Counted from the stretch's first letter, positions 35,868-48,769 are shown. The stretch: 64,000 nt of DNA from Rhinolophus ferrumequinum (GCF_004115265.2 NC_046304.1:12764292-12828291), one strand, 5' to 3'. A program made the numbers and translations. Notes: generated by a model not told the origin, from the sequence alone.

Positions 35868-36420
35868 CTGTATACGTACCATGTGGCAGCAGTTCCACTA
35901 CTGGGTATATACCCTACCGGAACGCTTGCAGATGCTCACCAAAAGACATGTTCTAGAATGTTCATAGCAGCGCTATTCACAACAGCCCCAAACTGGACAC
36001 TACCCAAATACCCACCAGCAGTAGAATGGATAAATTCATCATGGTGTATTCCCACAGTGAAATACTCTATAGCAATGAAAATGAACAGTCTATAACCACA
36101 GACAATGAATCTCACAAAAAACGTTAAGCCAAAGAAGCCACATACCAAAAAATACATACTGTATAACTCCATTTATATAAAGCATAAAAACAATAAAAAA
36201 CCAAGAACTCGTACTATATTTCAGATAGTGGTTATCCTTAGGGTGTAATGGCTGAAAGGGAATGTAAGATGTTGAGGTAGGTGCTGGTAATTTTGTTTCT
36301 TGATCTGGCTGCCAGCTACCTGGGTGTGTTCTGTTTGTGGAGATTCATTGAGTTGTACTCTTACCATGTGCACTTTTATGTATTTCATATTCTATTTCAA
36401 TAAGAAGTTTCAACAAAAAG
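35868..36420 (+). mobile_element. L1 LINE 3' end in SCIMP intron
   Basis: 'actgggtatataccctacc', 'gttcatagcagcgctattcac', 'tggacactacccaaatacccacc', ending in 'tatttcaataagaagtttc' and an A-rich tail. Old L1M type. Confidence 0.85.
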
Positions 36421-36939
36421 ACTCCAAACCAGCCTTCTTAGCTAGACACCCATCCCTTTATAAGTCCTCTGATTTCCAAACTGGTACTAGATTCTTCTGA
36501 GGCAAGTTTTGGCCTCCTCTATGGGATTAAGTCCCCCTGGGAATGCATAAGCATTTTTAGGTTTTTGAGGTGAGTGGAGAAGGGGACACGTGTCAAGAGC
36601 TCCATCAGTGGCCTCTCTCCACCCCTCCATGGCTCTTCCTAGGGGAGGAGGGAAATATTTCTGACTTCTAAATTTGGGGAAAATCCAGCTCTTCCTACTT
36701 TCTCTTCCAGAGCTGGCCTGACTGCAGAAAGCATATATTCTGCTTGGGTCTTTGCCACTCAGAGAAAGGGGCTGCCCTGCGGAGAAGACCAGAGACTCTC
36801 CAGGAATGCCTGTGCAGGAAAGTTCACCTGGTATTGAATTAGGAAATGCGCTTGTCCATGGAGAAGAGCTACATCCTGCAATGCCAGTTTCATTCTCAAT
36901 AAAGGCACTATTTTGGTTACCTAGCTGATTGACACATTT

Positions 36940-37599
36940 GAATTGGTGGGGGGAAAACGCCTATCATTTGCTCGATCCCTTGAACCCCAGGAAAAGTCAC
37001 ATTAGAAAAGCATAGATTTCGTTTCAGATAGTTTGTGCATTTCAGAAAAAGCACTGGCCCCTGACCAGCTCCTGGGAGATAACCTCTAAGCTCTTAGACT
37101 ATCCTGCCTGGTAAGAGTGTCTCTGCGTACCTGGGGCCTTGGGCCAACCAGTTTATGCTAACAAGGTGATTGATGGAGAGTATCTGCCTTTGTTTGCCTG
37201 GGGTCTTGGGTCAGGCTGTATCAGTTTGGCTTCTGGAGGGGCTGGAGACTGAGAAGCTAAAGTAGTCATGCCCACGCTCTGTGCCCGTATGACTGACCCC
37301 AATAAAAACCCTAGAAAGCAAGGCTCAGGTGAGCCTCTGTGGTTGGCCGTGCTTTGCACATGCTATTGCAGTTCACTGAGAATTAAGTGCTGTCCATGTG
37401 ATTCCACTAGGAAAGGACAATTGGAAGCTTGTGCCTGGTCAATCCTGGTCTCCCCCCATACACCTTTTTCCTTTGTTGATTTTAATCTGTATCCACTCAC
37501 TATAATAACCCATAACCTTGGATGTAATAGCTTTTCTGAGTCTTGTGAGTCCTTCTAGTGAATCATCCGGCCTAAAGGTGGTCTTGGGGACCCCCAACA
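36940..37599 (+). mobile_element. LTR of uncertain class, fossil
   Basis: LTR-like layout: poly(A) signal 'caataaaaaccctagaaagc' at about 37300, a U5-like stretch, and a terminal 'ggtcttggggacccccaaca' ending at 37599. The left end is approximate. Old; class I or class III cannot be told apart here. Confidence 0.6.
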
Positions 37600-38005
37600 T
37601 GGATAGCAATCCTAAAGCCTCACAGATATCATAAAATACAAAAGTAAAGTGAATGACATATTTTTGTTCAGCACAATTACTTTTAGAGGACTACACTTTT
37701 TATCCACCTCAAGAAAAGAAGGGTAGACCTCACCCTGAGTGGTGGGCCCTGAACCCAGAGCCCAACCTGCGACCTCTAGCGAACTAGACGAGGTAAAGGA
37801 GGACCTGGAGAGTAGAGAAAGCCAGATGGTGCCTGCACCTCCAAAGACCTGAGACCGCTCCTCTTAAAGTAGGGAGAATTGGCAGACATGACATTTCATT
37901 GGCTGGTGGGCATTTAAGTCATACTAGCATAGCAGTGTAGGCACACGAGTGGAAGTGAAGAGGCAGTTCTCAAAATTGAAAAGCAGAAGGATTCCCCCTA
38001 CTTAC
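37600..38005. other. SCIMP intron spacer
   Basis: Unique DNA; no repeat or gene recognised. Confidence 0.4.
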
Positions 38006-38069
38006 TCATACATCATTTCTTCATTTCTTGGCTTTTGTTTCCAGGGCTTGGCAATTTCCAGTTTCTTGC
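38006..38069 (-). CDS. SCIMP: SCIMP, juxtamembrane exon with Grb2 site
   Basis: 64 bases between acceptor 'tttcccccttag' and donor 'gtaagta'. Encodes GKKLEIAKPWKQKPRNEEMMYE; the tyrosine (residue 62 counted from the TM exon) followed by E-N-I is the Grb2 SH2 ligand. Phase fits the TM exon (split Gly) and the proline-rich exon (split Glu). Confidence 0.95.
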
Positions 38070-39757
38070 CTAAGGGGGAAAAACACATATTCCTTAAGGA
38101 AGAATTAGCAAAAGCTGTGATTTTAGAGCTCAGAAATCCTCAAAACTCAAGCGAGTTCAGGATATTTGGAAGAAGAACCACCAGGAGGAAACAGACTTAG
38201 GGACACAGAGCTAATAAGTGGTAGAGATAGAATTGACCCCAGGCCATCTGATTACAGAGCCTTTTTCTAGTTCAATGAAGGCAGGACCATGTGGGCTGTG
38301 TTTATTTTCTCACTACGTGCCCAGTATTACACCTGGCACGTAGTTGGCTCTCAGAAATATTGGTCACATGAATAACCAAAAGTGTGGTTGGGAGGAAATG
38401 AGATAAAGAATGGGAAAAGCAGTTTGTAAATTGTGACGTGCTGGGTGTATAAGTTATTTTTAATTATAACCTGCTTGTTAATAGGATTGGGTCAAGATAA
38501 AAGAGAATAGGAAAAGCTTTAATTCAGGGTCATATTTTTGTCCATATCTGAGAATGAAAAGTTTTAAGAAGTCAAATGGATAGAGGACTATAGGGGCCAG
38601 ACTATTTTAAATACGTTTTGTATTTAAAAAAAAAGAAATTTACTGTCAAGGATTAGAGGGGGAAAAAAACATTGAACCGGGAGCCCAGCAGACCTGAGCT
38701 CTGGTCCCAACTCTGCCACCAACCCCTGTCAGACCTCAACCAAGGCCTCACCTTTCTCTGAATCTTAATTTTCCTATCTCTAAAAGGAGATAGAGAAGAA
38801 TGACAAAAAGATGTCACTTCTGGTGCAGCCCAGACCTTCCAGCGCTGGGGGGAGCAGGATTCTGAGGCTGTGTCCAGAGGCAGCGGGAGGACCGGGCCTC
38901 GATCATAGCGGGATGCCTGCTCAGGGGCCTCCGAGGGAAGGTGGCTGGACCTCTCGGTGTACTCACCATCCCCGGGTGTACTCCAGGCTTAGGCCATTAT
39001 GTAAAGGGATAAGATCTCAAGAAAACACACCACTGAACCAAGGATTTAATGTTTCTGGAGATGAGTTGTCAAAATGGAAAACCCATTTTTCCATAAACTT
39101 TAGAGATAATCTAAAGTTAGTGTTAATCACCAGGGAGCAGGTTAGTTACATCTGAGGATGCCAGGAACCTCTGGCCAAGGTGAACATAATACGAGAATTT
39201 GGAGTATGGTCTTAAAGGAGGCAATCATGGTGGCCAAACAGCTTGATCATGGATTGAGTGCATTTTTCACACCGCAAGATAGTTTTATTTAAACCACTGT
39301 ATTAAGGCATGATTGGCATACAGAAAAGCTGTACGCATTTCATGTATACAAATTGATGGGTTTGGTATCATGATAGTTTTTGACATTCCATAGACTTGTG
39401 CTCTCTTTCCAGTGTCAGAGTTAAGATGCCGTGATCAGCAGCCACGTTGGAGAGAAAGCAGTGGAGCGTAGTGTGGTAGAGTGTGTTGAAACAGATTCTG
39501 CTCCCACCCACGCCCTTAGGGCTGGAAGAGTTCTTGGACATTAGTTAACCTCCCTCCCTTCGCTGTGCAGATGGGGAAACCCAGGCCCAGGGATACGAGT
39601 TAGTGGCAGGGCTTGAACTGAAATCCAGAATGCACGGACTTAATCCAAAGTTCAGCCCATACAGGCCCAGGATGAATCTTTTTGCTCTAAAGGAGCCCTA
39701 ATGCACTGGCAACCACCCCTCTACTCCCTCCACCTGCCCAGGTGAGATGGCCATTAC
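38070..39757 (-). other. SCIMP intron 2
   Basis: Holds MIR scraps at about 38170-38350 and 38690-38790, an L1 scrap at 39285-39390 (minus strand) and a reverse MIR at 39540-39640. A GC-rich segment at 38820-38980 is unexplained. Confidence 0.5.
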
Positions 39758-39881
39758 CTTGTCTAAGCAGCCGCCTGCAGACACAGTACAGGATGAGACC
39801 CAGGACCATAGAGACAACAATCATGACCACAGCCAAGATGATCCAGAAATTGGTCTTCCACCAACCCATTGCCGGGGGTTC
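39758..39881 (-). CDS. SCIMP: SCIMP, transmembrane exon
   Basis: 124 bases between acceptor 'ctccattctcctcag' and donor 'gtaatgg'. Encodes EPPAMGWWKTNFW followed by a single hydrophobic span (about residues 13-35 of the deduced part) ending in the YCVC pair expected to be palmitoylated, then a basic stop-transfer segment (RRLLRQG). SCIMP has a very short extracellular N-terminus, so only some 7-8 residues (MDTFTVQ in human, from memory) are missing; they lie in an exon further upstream that I could not identify in the remaining 24 kb. Expressed in B cells and myeloid cells; localises to tetraspanin microdomains and the immune synapse. Confidence 0.95.
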
Positions 39882-39989
39882 CTGAGGAGAATGGAGATAG
39901 AGGAATGAGACATGAGTGAAAGGTATCCTGGGGTTGCAGGGGTAGTTACCTACCATGTTGTGTGAAGATGCATCTGCTTAGGGATCAGG

Positions 39990-40130
39990 CAGACACTGGT
40001 TCACAATCAAACCCTGCTGAATAGTAACTCAGGCAAGTCACTTAATCTCTGAGCCTCAGTGTCCTCATCCGCAATATGGGAGTGATACCATCTACTACTT
40101 CACAGGGGATTTGTGAGGGTTAGAAATAAG
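39990..40130 (+). mobile_element. MIR SINE
   Basis: 'aactcaggcaagtcacttaatctctgagcctcagtgtcctcatcc' is MIR core. Confidence 0.85.
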
Positions 40131-40140
40131 ATACGAATTT

Positions 40141-40372
40141 CCAGGTATGAAACAAATAAGTCATGGGGATGTAATGTACAGCATAGGGAATATAGTCAAT
40201 AATATTGTGATAGCTTGGTACAGAGTCAGGTGGTTGCTAGATTTATCATGGTGATCACTTCTTTAGGTATATAAATGGTGAATAAGTACGGTGTACCCCT
40301 GAAACTGACATAATGTTGTCTGTTAGCTATATTTTTTTAATAAAAATCTTTAAAAACAGATATCTGAACAAA
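40141..40372 (+). mobile_element. L1 LINE 3' end
   Basis: 'gggatgtaatgtacagcatagggaatatagtcaata' through 'gtacccctgaaactgacataatg' to 'ttaataaaaatctttaaaaa' is a 3' UTR of a placental L1MA-type element. Confidence 0.8.
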
Positions 40373-41039
40373 TTAGGTGCCAAACACTTAATTCAATTTT
40401 ATTTACTTTTCAGTAGTTATATAAAGATGGAGACGTAGAGCTGCTGTCATCACATTGTTTCTCTGTCATTGTGATTTGAATTTAGAGTATGTTCATGTTA
40501 TTTAAACTTCTGTACTATTACCCATAATTTCCTTCATAATCTGTGCTACTTCCAATTTTCTGGTAATAAAAATGATTATGGTATTCAGAGACAAAGTATC
40601 TGTCCAATATTTACACCCAAGCATCGTTAAATAGTTCCAATTTATTAAAAAAAAAAGGAATAAGATATGGATCGACTAGGCACTCTAGAAATGGAAGACC
40701 TATCACTGCACTTTCTTACACTGTCAAACATTCAGTGGGGGTAGGGAATGTCATTTAAAGCAATAATTGACTGGGGTTGTTTTTATATCATATGGGTAAG
40801 ATAGGCTTAATTCATAGCAGGGAGACAGAAGAAGTTTTTTTTTGTTTGTTTGTATTCTAGAAAAATACCTTGATGGGTCTTTTTGAGTGTGACATGGTCA
40901 GAAGGGACAAGGGGAAGATGCAAAGAACACTGAGTTTGTCTGCATGAGGAAAGTAATAGAAATGTGGGGCCTGAAAGCTGGCAGACTACAGAGGGGGAAG
41001 TCTGGGGAGACGGCAGCAGCCGAGGGAGAGGTCAAGAGA
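40373..41039. other. Spacer upstream of SCIMP TM exon
   Basis: AT-rich unique DNA with no coding signal. Confidence 0.35.
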
Positions 41040-41222
41040 GCAGATCTTAAATGTTCTCCCCACAAAAAAGAAATGGCAATTATGTGACATGATGGATGTG
41101 TTAACTAACACTAGGGTGGTGACCATTTTGCAAAATATAATTGTATCAAATCAACACGTCAAGCAGCTTAAACTTACACAGTGTCATATGTCAATTATAT
41201 CTGAATAAAGTTTGGGAAACAA
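41040..41222 (+). mobile_element. L1 LINE 3' end
   Basis: 'gatggatgtgttaactaacac', 'tcaaatcaacacgtcaagc', 'tcaattatatctgaataaag' match L1M 3' UTR ends. Confidence 0.75.
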
Positions 41223-44043
41223 AGAAAGAAAATAAAGAAGAGAGAAGAAAGTTGGATCATCATAAGAAATTCACCACAGTGGAAAGTGACCAGTGTATTT
41301 TTAGGGCCATTATGTCTAATATTCATTCTTAAATTGTTGCCTAAATAACGCTGTGTTGTCATCTTCTGTTCCCATCAAATCTTCAATTAAATTGCACAAC
41401 AAAAGCTTATATGAACAGAGCCTGGGGGAACATGACATATGTGCAGTGGTTTTCCAAACCAGGGATGACATAGGGGCAAGTAGAAAGAAAAGCAGCTGCC
41501 AGGCTCCAGGTGACAGTGGGAAGCAGGGTGGACTTTAGGAGTAGCCTCCAGGATTTCAGGGAGATTCGAGGGAGGGGCTGGGCTCCCCTCATGCATGGAA
41601 TGCATTTTGCCAGGTCATTTGGATATTAAAGTAAAAAAACTATCGTTGAGGTCTGGGAGAGATCCTGGAATACCCTGTTTATGAGAGAATCAATGTCCTG
41701 TGTCACCATTTAGCCAATGGAAACCACCATGCATGTTGATATAGTGCATTTCTGACTCATGCTTTTGAGTAATATTAACAATGTCAACAGAGACCCAGGC
41801 AGGGGGCAGAGGCACAGGCGTAAAATTAGGCTGCTGCTAAAGCCATTATTACTACAAAGACCTTCTAACTTGGCTTACTATTTTAAAATGTGCATTACTG
41901 GCACCGTGTCTTCATTTGCTAAGTTGTTATATTACGATTTGGATTTTCAGTTCCAAATTCCGTTTCTTTAGTGAAGATTTGGCTTAATCAAATGTAATGT
42001 TCTCTGGCTATTAATAAAGTTATGTGTGACAAAATCAATCATGTATAACCAACACTCTTCTGTCCACATCATTCTGCAGCTTGCTTTTTTGCTCAACGTT
42101 GTTTTTGTCATTTTTCCATGTTGGTAGATGTGCTGCGGATTTACTCTTAAGAGAGCAAAGTGTCAGCTATCTGGGAGATCTTATCTGCTAGGCATGCAGT
42201 GGCAGAGGTTTTGTAGATCTCCCTATCAGGACACACAAAAGAAAGTAATAGAGGAAGAAGAACAAAGAAGAAAAGAAAAATCATGGAGACTGGAAACTTG
42301 GCTTTCAGTGGGGGCTGTGAAATTTGGTTTTCACCAGTAAGGTCAAAGGGCACTGGATTTAAGAAGCCACGACAAGCCACGACATATCAGAGGGCAGCCT
42401 CTTTGTCGAACAAATCTAAATTGGAATCTCATCTTCTTAGCTCTGGGAAACCAGATAGACAGATGGATAAACAGATAGATAGAATTTCTTCCCTCCATTT
42501 TCTCCTTCTCTTTTTTCTTATTCAAATGTGTGACTCTTGGTTCTTTGTCTAATGTTCCTCTCCTATTTTCTATCTCTTTGTCTTTTTGTTTTACTCTTGA
42601 AGGATTTCTCCAATATAAACATCATCTTTAGAGCCATAGAAGTAACTTCCATGAAAAGCCATAGCTCAGTTTCAAAGAAATTTCATCCTGATCAGATTCC
42701 TGGGGAAGAAAGAGGAAGTAGAATGATGTCAGCAAGTGGAACTATGAGTCACTTTTCAGAACTACACAGAGTGATAGATATTTTGCATTTTTGTTCTTAC
42801 AAATCGAGTGCATTTGATTTGCCATCAGATGTTTCGAGTGTGTTCAGTGCACCAAGCTGTCCACAAGTGTTTTCTCATCTCTCACCTTATCTCATCCTCA
42901 CCCCCACACCCTTTTCCAGACAGGAACTGAGACTGAGGTGAAATGACATGCCCAAGGTCCCCCACATAGGAAGGAGGGTGGAATGCTTTCTCTTTGTCAC
43001 AGGTCTTCCTCTGTTGATATTAGTCAGAGTCATCAACCAAAGGCCAAATAGGGTTCAGGATATCTTACTTTAGAAGGAGCGTTGCTGTGGTAGTGATATG
43101 TGGTGTGAGAAGCCAAGGGATTCCCCAGAATGAAAGAATCCCTTCTTTCATTCACACTGCCCACAGTTGAGAATAAGCAACCCAAGTTCCCCACATCCTG
43201 GGACCAGAGAAACAGTCTTCCCCACGGACTGCTGTCTTTTCTACAGAACCAAGAAGCACTTGTCTTTTTGGGAGAGTGCTGCTGTGGGGGCGGCAAGAAA
43301 ATCATATTTCATTCCCAGTTGGATGTCCTCTGGGCCACCAGGTTGGTTTCATGGCCAGGGTGCCACCAGGGAGCAGAGAGGAGCTCTGGGGAGTGATGGC
43401 AGAGAGTACAGCTGGGGGCGGGCAAGGCGGGGGGCGAACATGCAATGGCTGCATGATCAAGTTCAGACCCTGGAAAGGTGTGCCAGCTGAATCCCACGCG
43501 TATTGGCAGGCCTGGAGTAGATAAGATTGTGGAATGCAGGATGGCTGAGAGCTACTGAAGCATGGGGCAAAGAAGTGTTTGCATAAGAGGATGCTGGCTG
43601 TAGCTCAGTGATGTAACCGCATCTCTCAAGGGCCCACAAGGGACCTCTCAAGGGCCAGAGTCTTCATCCAAACACCACAAACTAGCTCAGCAGGAATGGC
43701 CCACTGATGGGAGAGTTGCCGTGGAAAGCTGTTCGTCCCTGTCTTTCCTCCTCCATCCAATACCAGGGAAGAAAGTGCTGGGTGGGGTGGGGGGAGCAAG
43801 TGGGTACTGAGGCAGCCCCACCCCTCTCTCTACTCCTTTCACTGGGGCAGAGGGGAGAGCTTTGGATCAAAGACGGAAGTTTTAAAATAAGCACGACTAA
43901 ATTTTTAAAACTAAAATGAGTCTGTTTCATAATCAAAAGTAACTTAAACATTTTAGAATTGGGCTGAAATGTCATTGAGGGAGGCCACTCCCTCCTGGAA
44001 CGAGGTGGAAGCCCAGGCAGCAGCAAAGTTTGGAAACCAACCA
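41223..44043. other. Gene-poor spacer / SCIMP 5' intron
   Basis: No exon-like or domain-bearing frame seen on either strand. A reverse MIR lies at about 42830-42990 ('gacaggaactgagactgagg...gcccaaggtcccccacatagg'). Confidence 0.4.
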
Positions 44044-44310
44044 TATTCGTTTCCTATGGCTGATCTAATAAATTACCACAAACACAGTATCTTAAACAAC
44101 ACAAATGCATTATCTTACAGATTTGGAGGTCAGAAGTCCAACATGATGTCACTGGGCTAAAATTAAAGTGTGGGCAGCGCTGTGTCCCCTTCTGGAAGGT
44201 CCACTGGAGAAGCCATTTTCTTATTCTTTTCAGCTGCCATAGGCCACACATGTTCCTTGGTTCCTGGCCCCTTCCTCCATCTTCAAAGAGCAATGTTGCA
44301 TCTGACATGG
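44044..44310 (-). mobile_element. MaLR LTR (MLT1/MST-like), truncated fossil
   Basis: Reverse complement of an LTR 3' end: 'gtttcctatggctgatctaataaattacc', 'ttggaggtcagaagtcc', 'ccccttcctccatcttcaaag'. Confidence 0.82.
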
Positions 44311-44617
44311 GAAGGTTCTCAAGGCAAGACTCAGACTCAGAGATAATGCAGGGCCCTGTGAGCCGGAGTGGGGGCCCAAGGTCCAGTATAGACTAGAAAA
44401 GGGTAAGATGTGCTGTGTGGACCAGAACTTGTCCAGTCTCTAACCATAGGTCACCAGGTCCCAGGGCACGTAGGGTGGGTACAGGCGTAGGCATCCCGGA
44501 TGTTGGGATAAGGTCAGGGAGTTGCAGGGCCTGACCTCAGATCCTGTCAACTGGGGGAGCATTTGGTGGACACCATGAATGGAAGAAGGAACAGGAACTA
44601 TGGGAGACCCTTTAGTT

Positions 44618-45045
44618 ATTACTTGTCGAGTTCCTTGGGTGTGTCAGGCCCTGAGCCAAGAACTTGAGGAATAACATGAATTCCCAGCCATGCCTGAACC
44701 TTGGTAATACCTGGGGAGCTTGAAAAACTGCTGCATTACATCTGAGGCTGTGATTGAGTGTATCTAGGGTAGGGCGTGGCCATTGGGATTTTGTTTGTTT
44801 TTAATAAAGTTCTCCAGCTGATCCTAATATGAGGCCAAGGTTGAGAACCACTGACATACATGTTATCTCTTAATCCTCATTATAACCTTTGGGGGGGCTA
44901 TGATTACCCCCATTTTAATTTACAGATGAAACAGAACTCAGAGAGATTAAGCAATTTGCTAAAGCAACACAGCTAGTAATTGGCTAACTTCAGATGGCAG
45001 CTCAGGCCAGTCTGATGCCCAAGTTCATGTTCTCTGTACTCTGCC
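44618..45045 (-). mobile_element. MIR SINE interrupted by MER5A-type hAT element
   Basis: Outer parts (44618-44674, 44863-45045) read as one reverse MIR ('ttaatcctcattataacc', 'aatttacagatgaaacagaac', 'gcaacacagctagtaattgg'). Between them, about 44675-44862, is a MER5A-like element with ends near 'cctgaaccttggtaatacctgg' and 'gccaaggttgagaaccactg'. Confidence 0.8.
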
Positions 45046-45234
45046 AGGCTAACACCAAGCCGATAAAAGTTTCTTTTCATTACAGAACTGAAAGCAGAAC
45101 CCTTGTTCAAGAACTGACGATACTGGCAAGACCTCGGCTTTTAGCTGTGACTTGTTTCACATAATAATAGCCTCAATATGAAAATGTACTTTATAAAAGT
45201 AACATGCGTCATGTGCTAACTTACCATGAGTTTT

Positions 45235-45415
45235 AAGTACGTACTCTCTCTGCGCCATCTCATTTAACACTCACAACAACTCTGTAAGGCAGGTCATAAT
45301 TATTATCCCATTTTACAGGTAAGAAAATGGAGACTTACAAGAAGTCTGCTCAAGGTTGCAGAGCTAGCCAGTGGAAAAATCAGAAGCCAAACCCAAGTCT
45401 TTCTAACTCTAGGGC
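45235..45415 (-). mobile_element. MIR SINE
   Basis: 'cactcacaacaactctgtaaggc', 'cccattttacaggtaagaaaatgg', 'caaggttgcagagctagccagtgg'. A MER5-like scrap follows at 45515-45600. Confidence 0.82.
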
Positions 45416-46255
45416 ACTAATTTATGATCACGAAGCCAGGGCCTTGGGAAAAGAATTAAAATGGAGATACGGTACCAGGGTCCTCCGTCCCTACTCCACT
45501 CCCAGTTCTGGTTGGTAGGTCTGGTGTGGGACTCAGGTATCAGCATTTTTAACAAGCACTCCAGGTGGTTCTCTGGCCTCAGGGAGGAACACTGCATCTG
45601 GCCAATCTGCAGAGCCCCTACCTGGGGCAGGTGAGAAAGCTGGAGCCTTGATCCCGGCAACAGTCATGGGCAGTAGCAGCAGAAGCTGGGTGGAGTGAAA
45701 GGCACTTAAAAAGACGCCTTGAACCCAAATACTTTTCCTGTCTGCTGGTCACAGTGCCTAGACTTTCATAACCCAGTCACTTCTCCAGAGCAAAGTTCCA
45801 TGCTCCCTTCCATTTAAACTCATTTACCTGCATATGCCAGACACTGAGGAAGTGAAACTGATTTTTACTAGGGTGTGAATGATTTTATTGGATCCCCAGG
45901 ATTCCTTACCTAGGGCATTGGCAGGAGCAGGGACATCCTAGAATCTTACCCAAAGTCCTTAGAGGTCGGTCATAACTGAGTACCATATAGGAATGGAAGT
46001 TCCCGCAGGACCAAGAAGGCCCAGGAAGACCCTGTTATCTAATCGTTCTCCCTGCTTGTCTTCCCCTCCCTACCTTACCTGATGCTCTGTGCTCAGGAGC
46101 TCAGAGCTCCTGTACCTTCTCTGCCTTTCTCCTCAAGCATCCTGCCCTCAGGACAGACTGAATCTCCTTCACTCTGAGACCTCCATGACTGATGACAGCT
46201 TCAGGGGAGCTCAGTGCGATGAAAGCCCAGAAGGCAAAGGAAGCCTGAATTTCTT

Positions 46256-46402
46256 TTTCTTTTCTTTTTTTTTTGGTTGTTAAATTAAAGTTTATTGGGG
46301 TGACAATTGTTAGTAAAGCTACATAGATTTCAGGTGTACAATTCTGTAATACATTATCTATATCTTACATTGTGTGTTCACCACCCAGAGTCAAAGCCTG
46401 AA
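46256..46402 (-). mobile_element. L1 LINE 3' end
   Basis: T-rich start then 'aagtttattggggtgacaattgttagtaaa' and 'caggtgtacaattctgtaatac', the reverse of an L1 3' UTR common in laurasiatherian genomes. Confidence 0.85.
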
Positions 46403-48139
46403 TTTCAACAAGAGAGGAAACTGAGGTTGAGGAAAGGTTGTATGTTTAACATACAGAGACTTCAGTGTGTTTATAAACTGTGAAGGTGCCAGGAGAGAGA
46501 ACAAGAATGAAATGCAGGGATAGAAGAGAACAGGAACAAGATCTGAGGAACAGGGGAGATACCTTCACGGGCCCAGATGGAAGAATGAGCTTTTAAAAGG
46601 GAACAAGGATGGGGAGAGGATGTGCTGCTGGACGGAACCCACGGCTCACACCCAAAAGCTCCCATTCTCTCTGAAGTAGGTGTCAAAGTCGAAGGGCAGG
46701 GTGCTGGGTGGGGAGGGGTGGGAGGCTGACACACACCCTTTCCGCCAATATGTTAGGATCAATACACGAAATGTACTTTTTCCTCCAAATGAGCCCATAT
46801 ATTCTTACTGTGACAGCTGTCTCTTGGTTTATTTGTTCACTGTCTATCACACTGGCCTGTAAACTCCGTGACAGCAAGGGCCTTGCCTCTCTCTTTCTCA
46901 GTTTCCAGTGCCTAGGACACCTCCTGGGAGAAAGTGGGCACTCCATACGTATCTGTGACTATATGAACCAATGAGGCCCTGGCCTCCTTCCTCCACTACT
47001 GGCAGACTTCCCTTGCAACAAGGCAGGGTGGGAGGCACTTTGGATCCAGGCTCTGAAATTCGGGTACTGTGGATTCTAACCCCAAAGCCACCTCACCTGG
47101 ACACGCGACCTTGGGCAGGCTCCCCGCCCTCCATCTGCCATCGCTGCTGGCATTGAATGGCTGACTGGGAAGCAGAGGCCGTGCAAGCATTTAGGAGGTG
47201 GAGTTCCAGCTTCTCTCTTGTTTCTCCCCATTCCTCCAGTAACCTAAGACATTTTTGTCAGTGAGCCTGTTGCAATTCTGAATGGTGTCAGAGGACAGCA
47301 GCTCAAAGCAACAGTCATCCAGTCCCAATTCTCATTTCCCCAAAAGACACATCAGGGGAGTCGGTGACAGAAATCACACTCAATAGCCATCATCAGGAAT
47401 TCCAGAGAATGGGTTTATTTAGCGTTTGCTTTTTTAAAAAAACAACAACCGAGATTGTCAGAGGAAGAAATGCAGCTTACAATATGACGGCTACTGGTAT
47501 ATTCACATAAATGAAACAAGTTTCATAAAATGTCTCCACGACATGTGATGCAGCCGACATTTTCTCACCTAGTCCAGCTGATTTCATGAAAAAAAGTACT
47601 GAGTGTAAGCCCCTAAATTTATTTCACAACCCACTAACGGTCATGTCCTGTATGTTGAAAAACTTGAGTTTTTTCTCATGAAAAAGAAATGATCTGAAAT
47701 AGCCATGAGTCCCCAAAGGAGTGGGTAGAATGTGTGTGTGTGTGAATTAGAGTTTTGGAATGTTGGAGTTAGAAGAGGCCTCAAAAAAATGTCTTGAGGC
47801 AGACTTGCAAACAGCTCAGCTGGAAGATGGGGAGATCTGAATTCTAATCCAGCTCCTTGCTATCTGCCACTAAGGGCTGCGTGGCCTTGGACACAAGTCT
47901 CTTTAGTTGAGGCCTGCTTTGTCCAAGACAGCAGCCACCGGCCCCAGGAGGCTATTCTATTGAGTACTTAGTGAGTTAGGTGGTTATTTGGAGCTGAGAT
48001 GTAGTGTGAAATGCACACTAGATTTCAAAGACTTTGTGTGAAAAGCAAAAGGAAAAAATCTCATTAATAAATGTTTATATGGATTACATATTGAAGTGAT
48101 AATATTTTGGATCTATTGGGTTAAGTAAAATGTATTATT
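46403..48139. other. Spacer
   Basis: MIR scrap at about 47800-47920 ('ctgaattctaatccagctcc...ctgcgtggccttgg'). 47400-47710 is unique and AT-rich. No gene recognised. Confidence 0.4.
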
Positions 48140-48153
48140 AAAATTAATTTCAG

Positions 48154-48449
48154 GGCCAGCCTGGTGGCTCAGGAGGTTGGAGCTCCATGCTCCTAACTCT
48201 GAAGGCTGCCAGTTCGATTCCCACATGGGCCAGTGGGCTCTCAACCACAATGTTCAATTCCTTGAGTCCCACAAGGGATGGTGGGCTGTGCCCCCTGCAA
48301 CTAGCAATGGCAACTGGACCTGGAGCTGAGCTGTGCCCTCCACAACTAAGATTGAAAGGACAACAACTTGACTAGGAAAAAAAGTCCTGGAAGTACACAC
48401 TGTTCCCCAATAAAGTTCTGTTCCTCTTCCCCAATAAAATCTTTAAAAA
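48154..48449 (+). mobile_element. Bat tRNA-derived SINE, long form
   Basis: Same subfamily as 25474-25785 with the same doubled 'ccccaataaa' 3' end. Perfect 14-base target duplication 'aaaattaatttcag' at 48140-48153 and 48450-48463. Young. Confidence 0.96.
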
Positions 48450-48532
48450 AAAATTAATTTCAGCTTTTGTTCTTTTTATTCTCCCCTCTAATTGAAAATT
48501 TTCTTCCTCTGCCCTGTTCACACTCATATTCT

Positions 48533-48717
48533 GTTTTTTTTTAAAAAACTTTTTAAATTTATTAAGTGTGTTTTTCCAGGACCCATCAGCTCCAAGTCAA
48601 ATAGTTGTTTCAATCTAGTTGTGGAGGGCGCAGCTCACAGTGGCCCATGCAGGGATTGAACTGGCAACCTTGTTAAGAGCACTGCGCTCTAACCAACTGA
48701 GCTAACCGGTCACCCCA
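48533..48717 (-). mobile_element. Bat tRNA-derived SINE, short form
   Basis: Reverse orientation, ending in 'ctctaaccaactgagctaacc'. Perfect 14-base duplication 'cacactcatattct' at 48519-48532 and 48718-48731. It lies only 70 bases from the preceding SINE, in the opposite direction. Confidence 0.95.
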
Positions 48718-48769
48718 CACACTCATATTCTTAATATCAACCATCTGGGCATGTTGTATTTACTCAAAG

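Noticed and set aside
41407-41592. Short minus-strand frames at 41.4-41.6 kb
   Set aside because: No splice context, no domain, overlapping frames of equal length.
46477-46500. Minus-strand segment resembling a SCIMP exon 1 ending ('aactgtgaaggtgcc')
   Set aside because: No ATG at the expected place and no donor.
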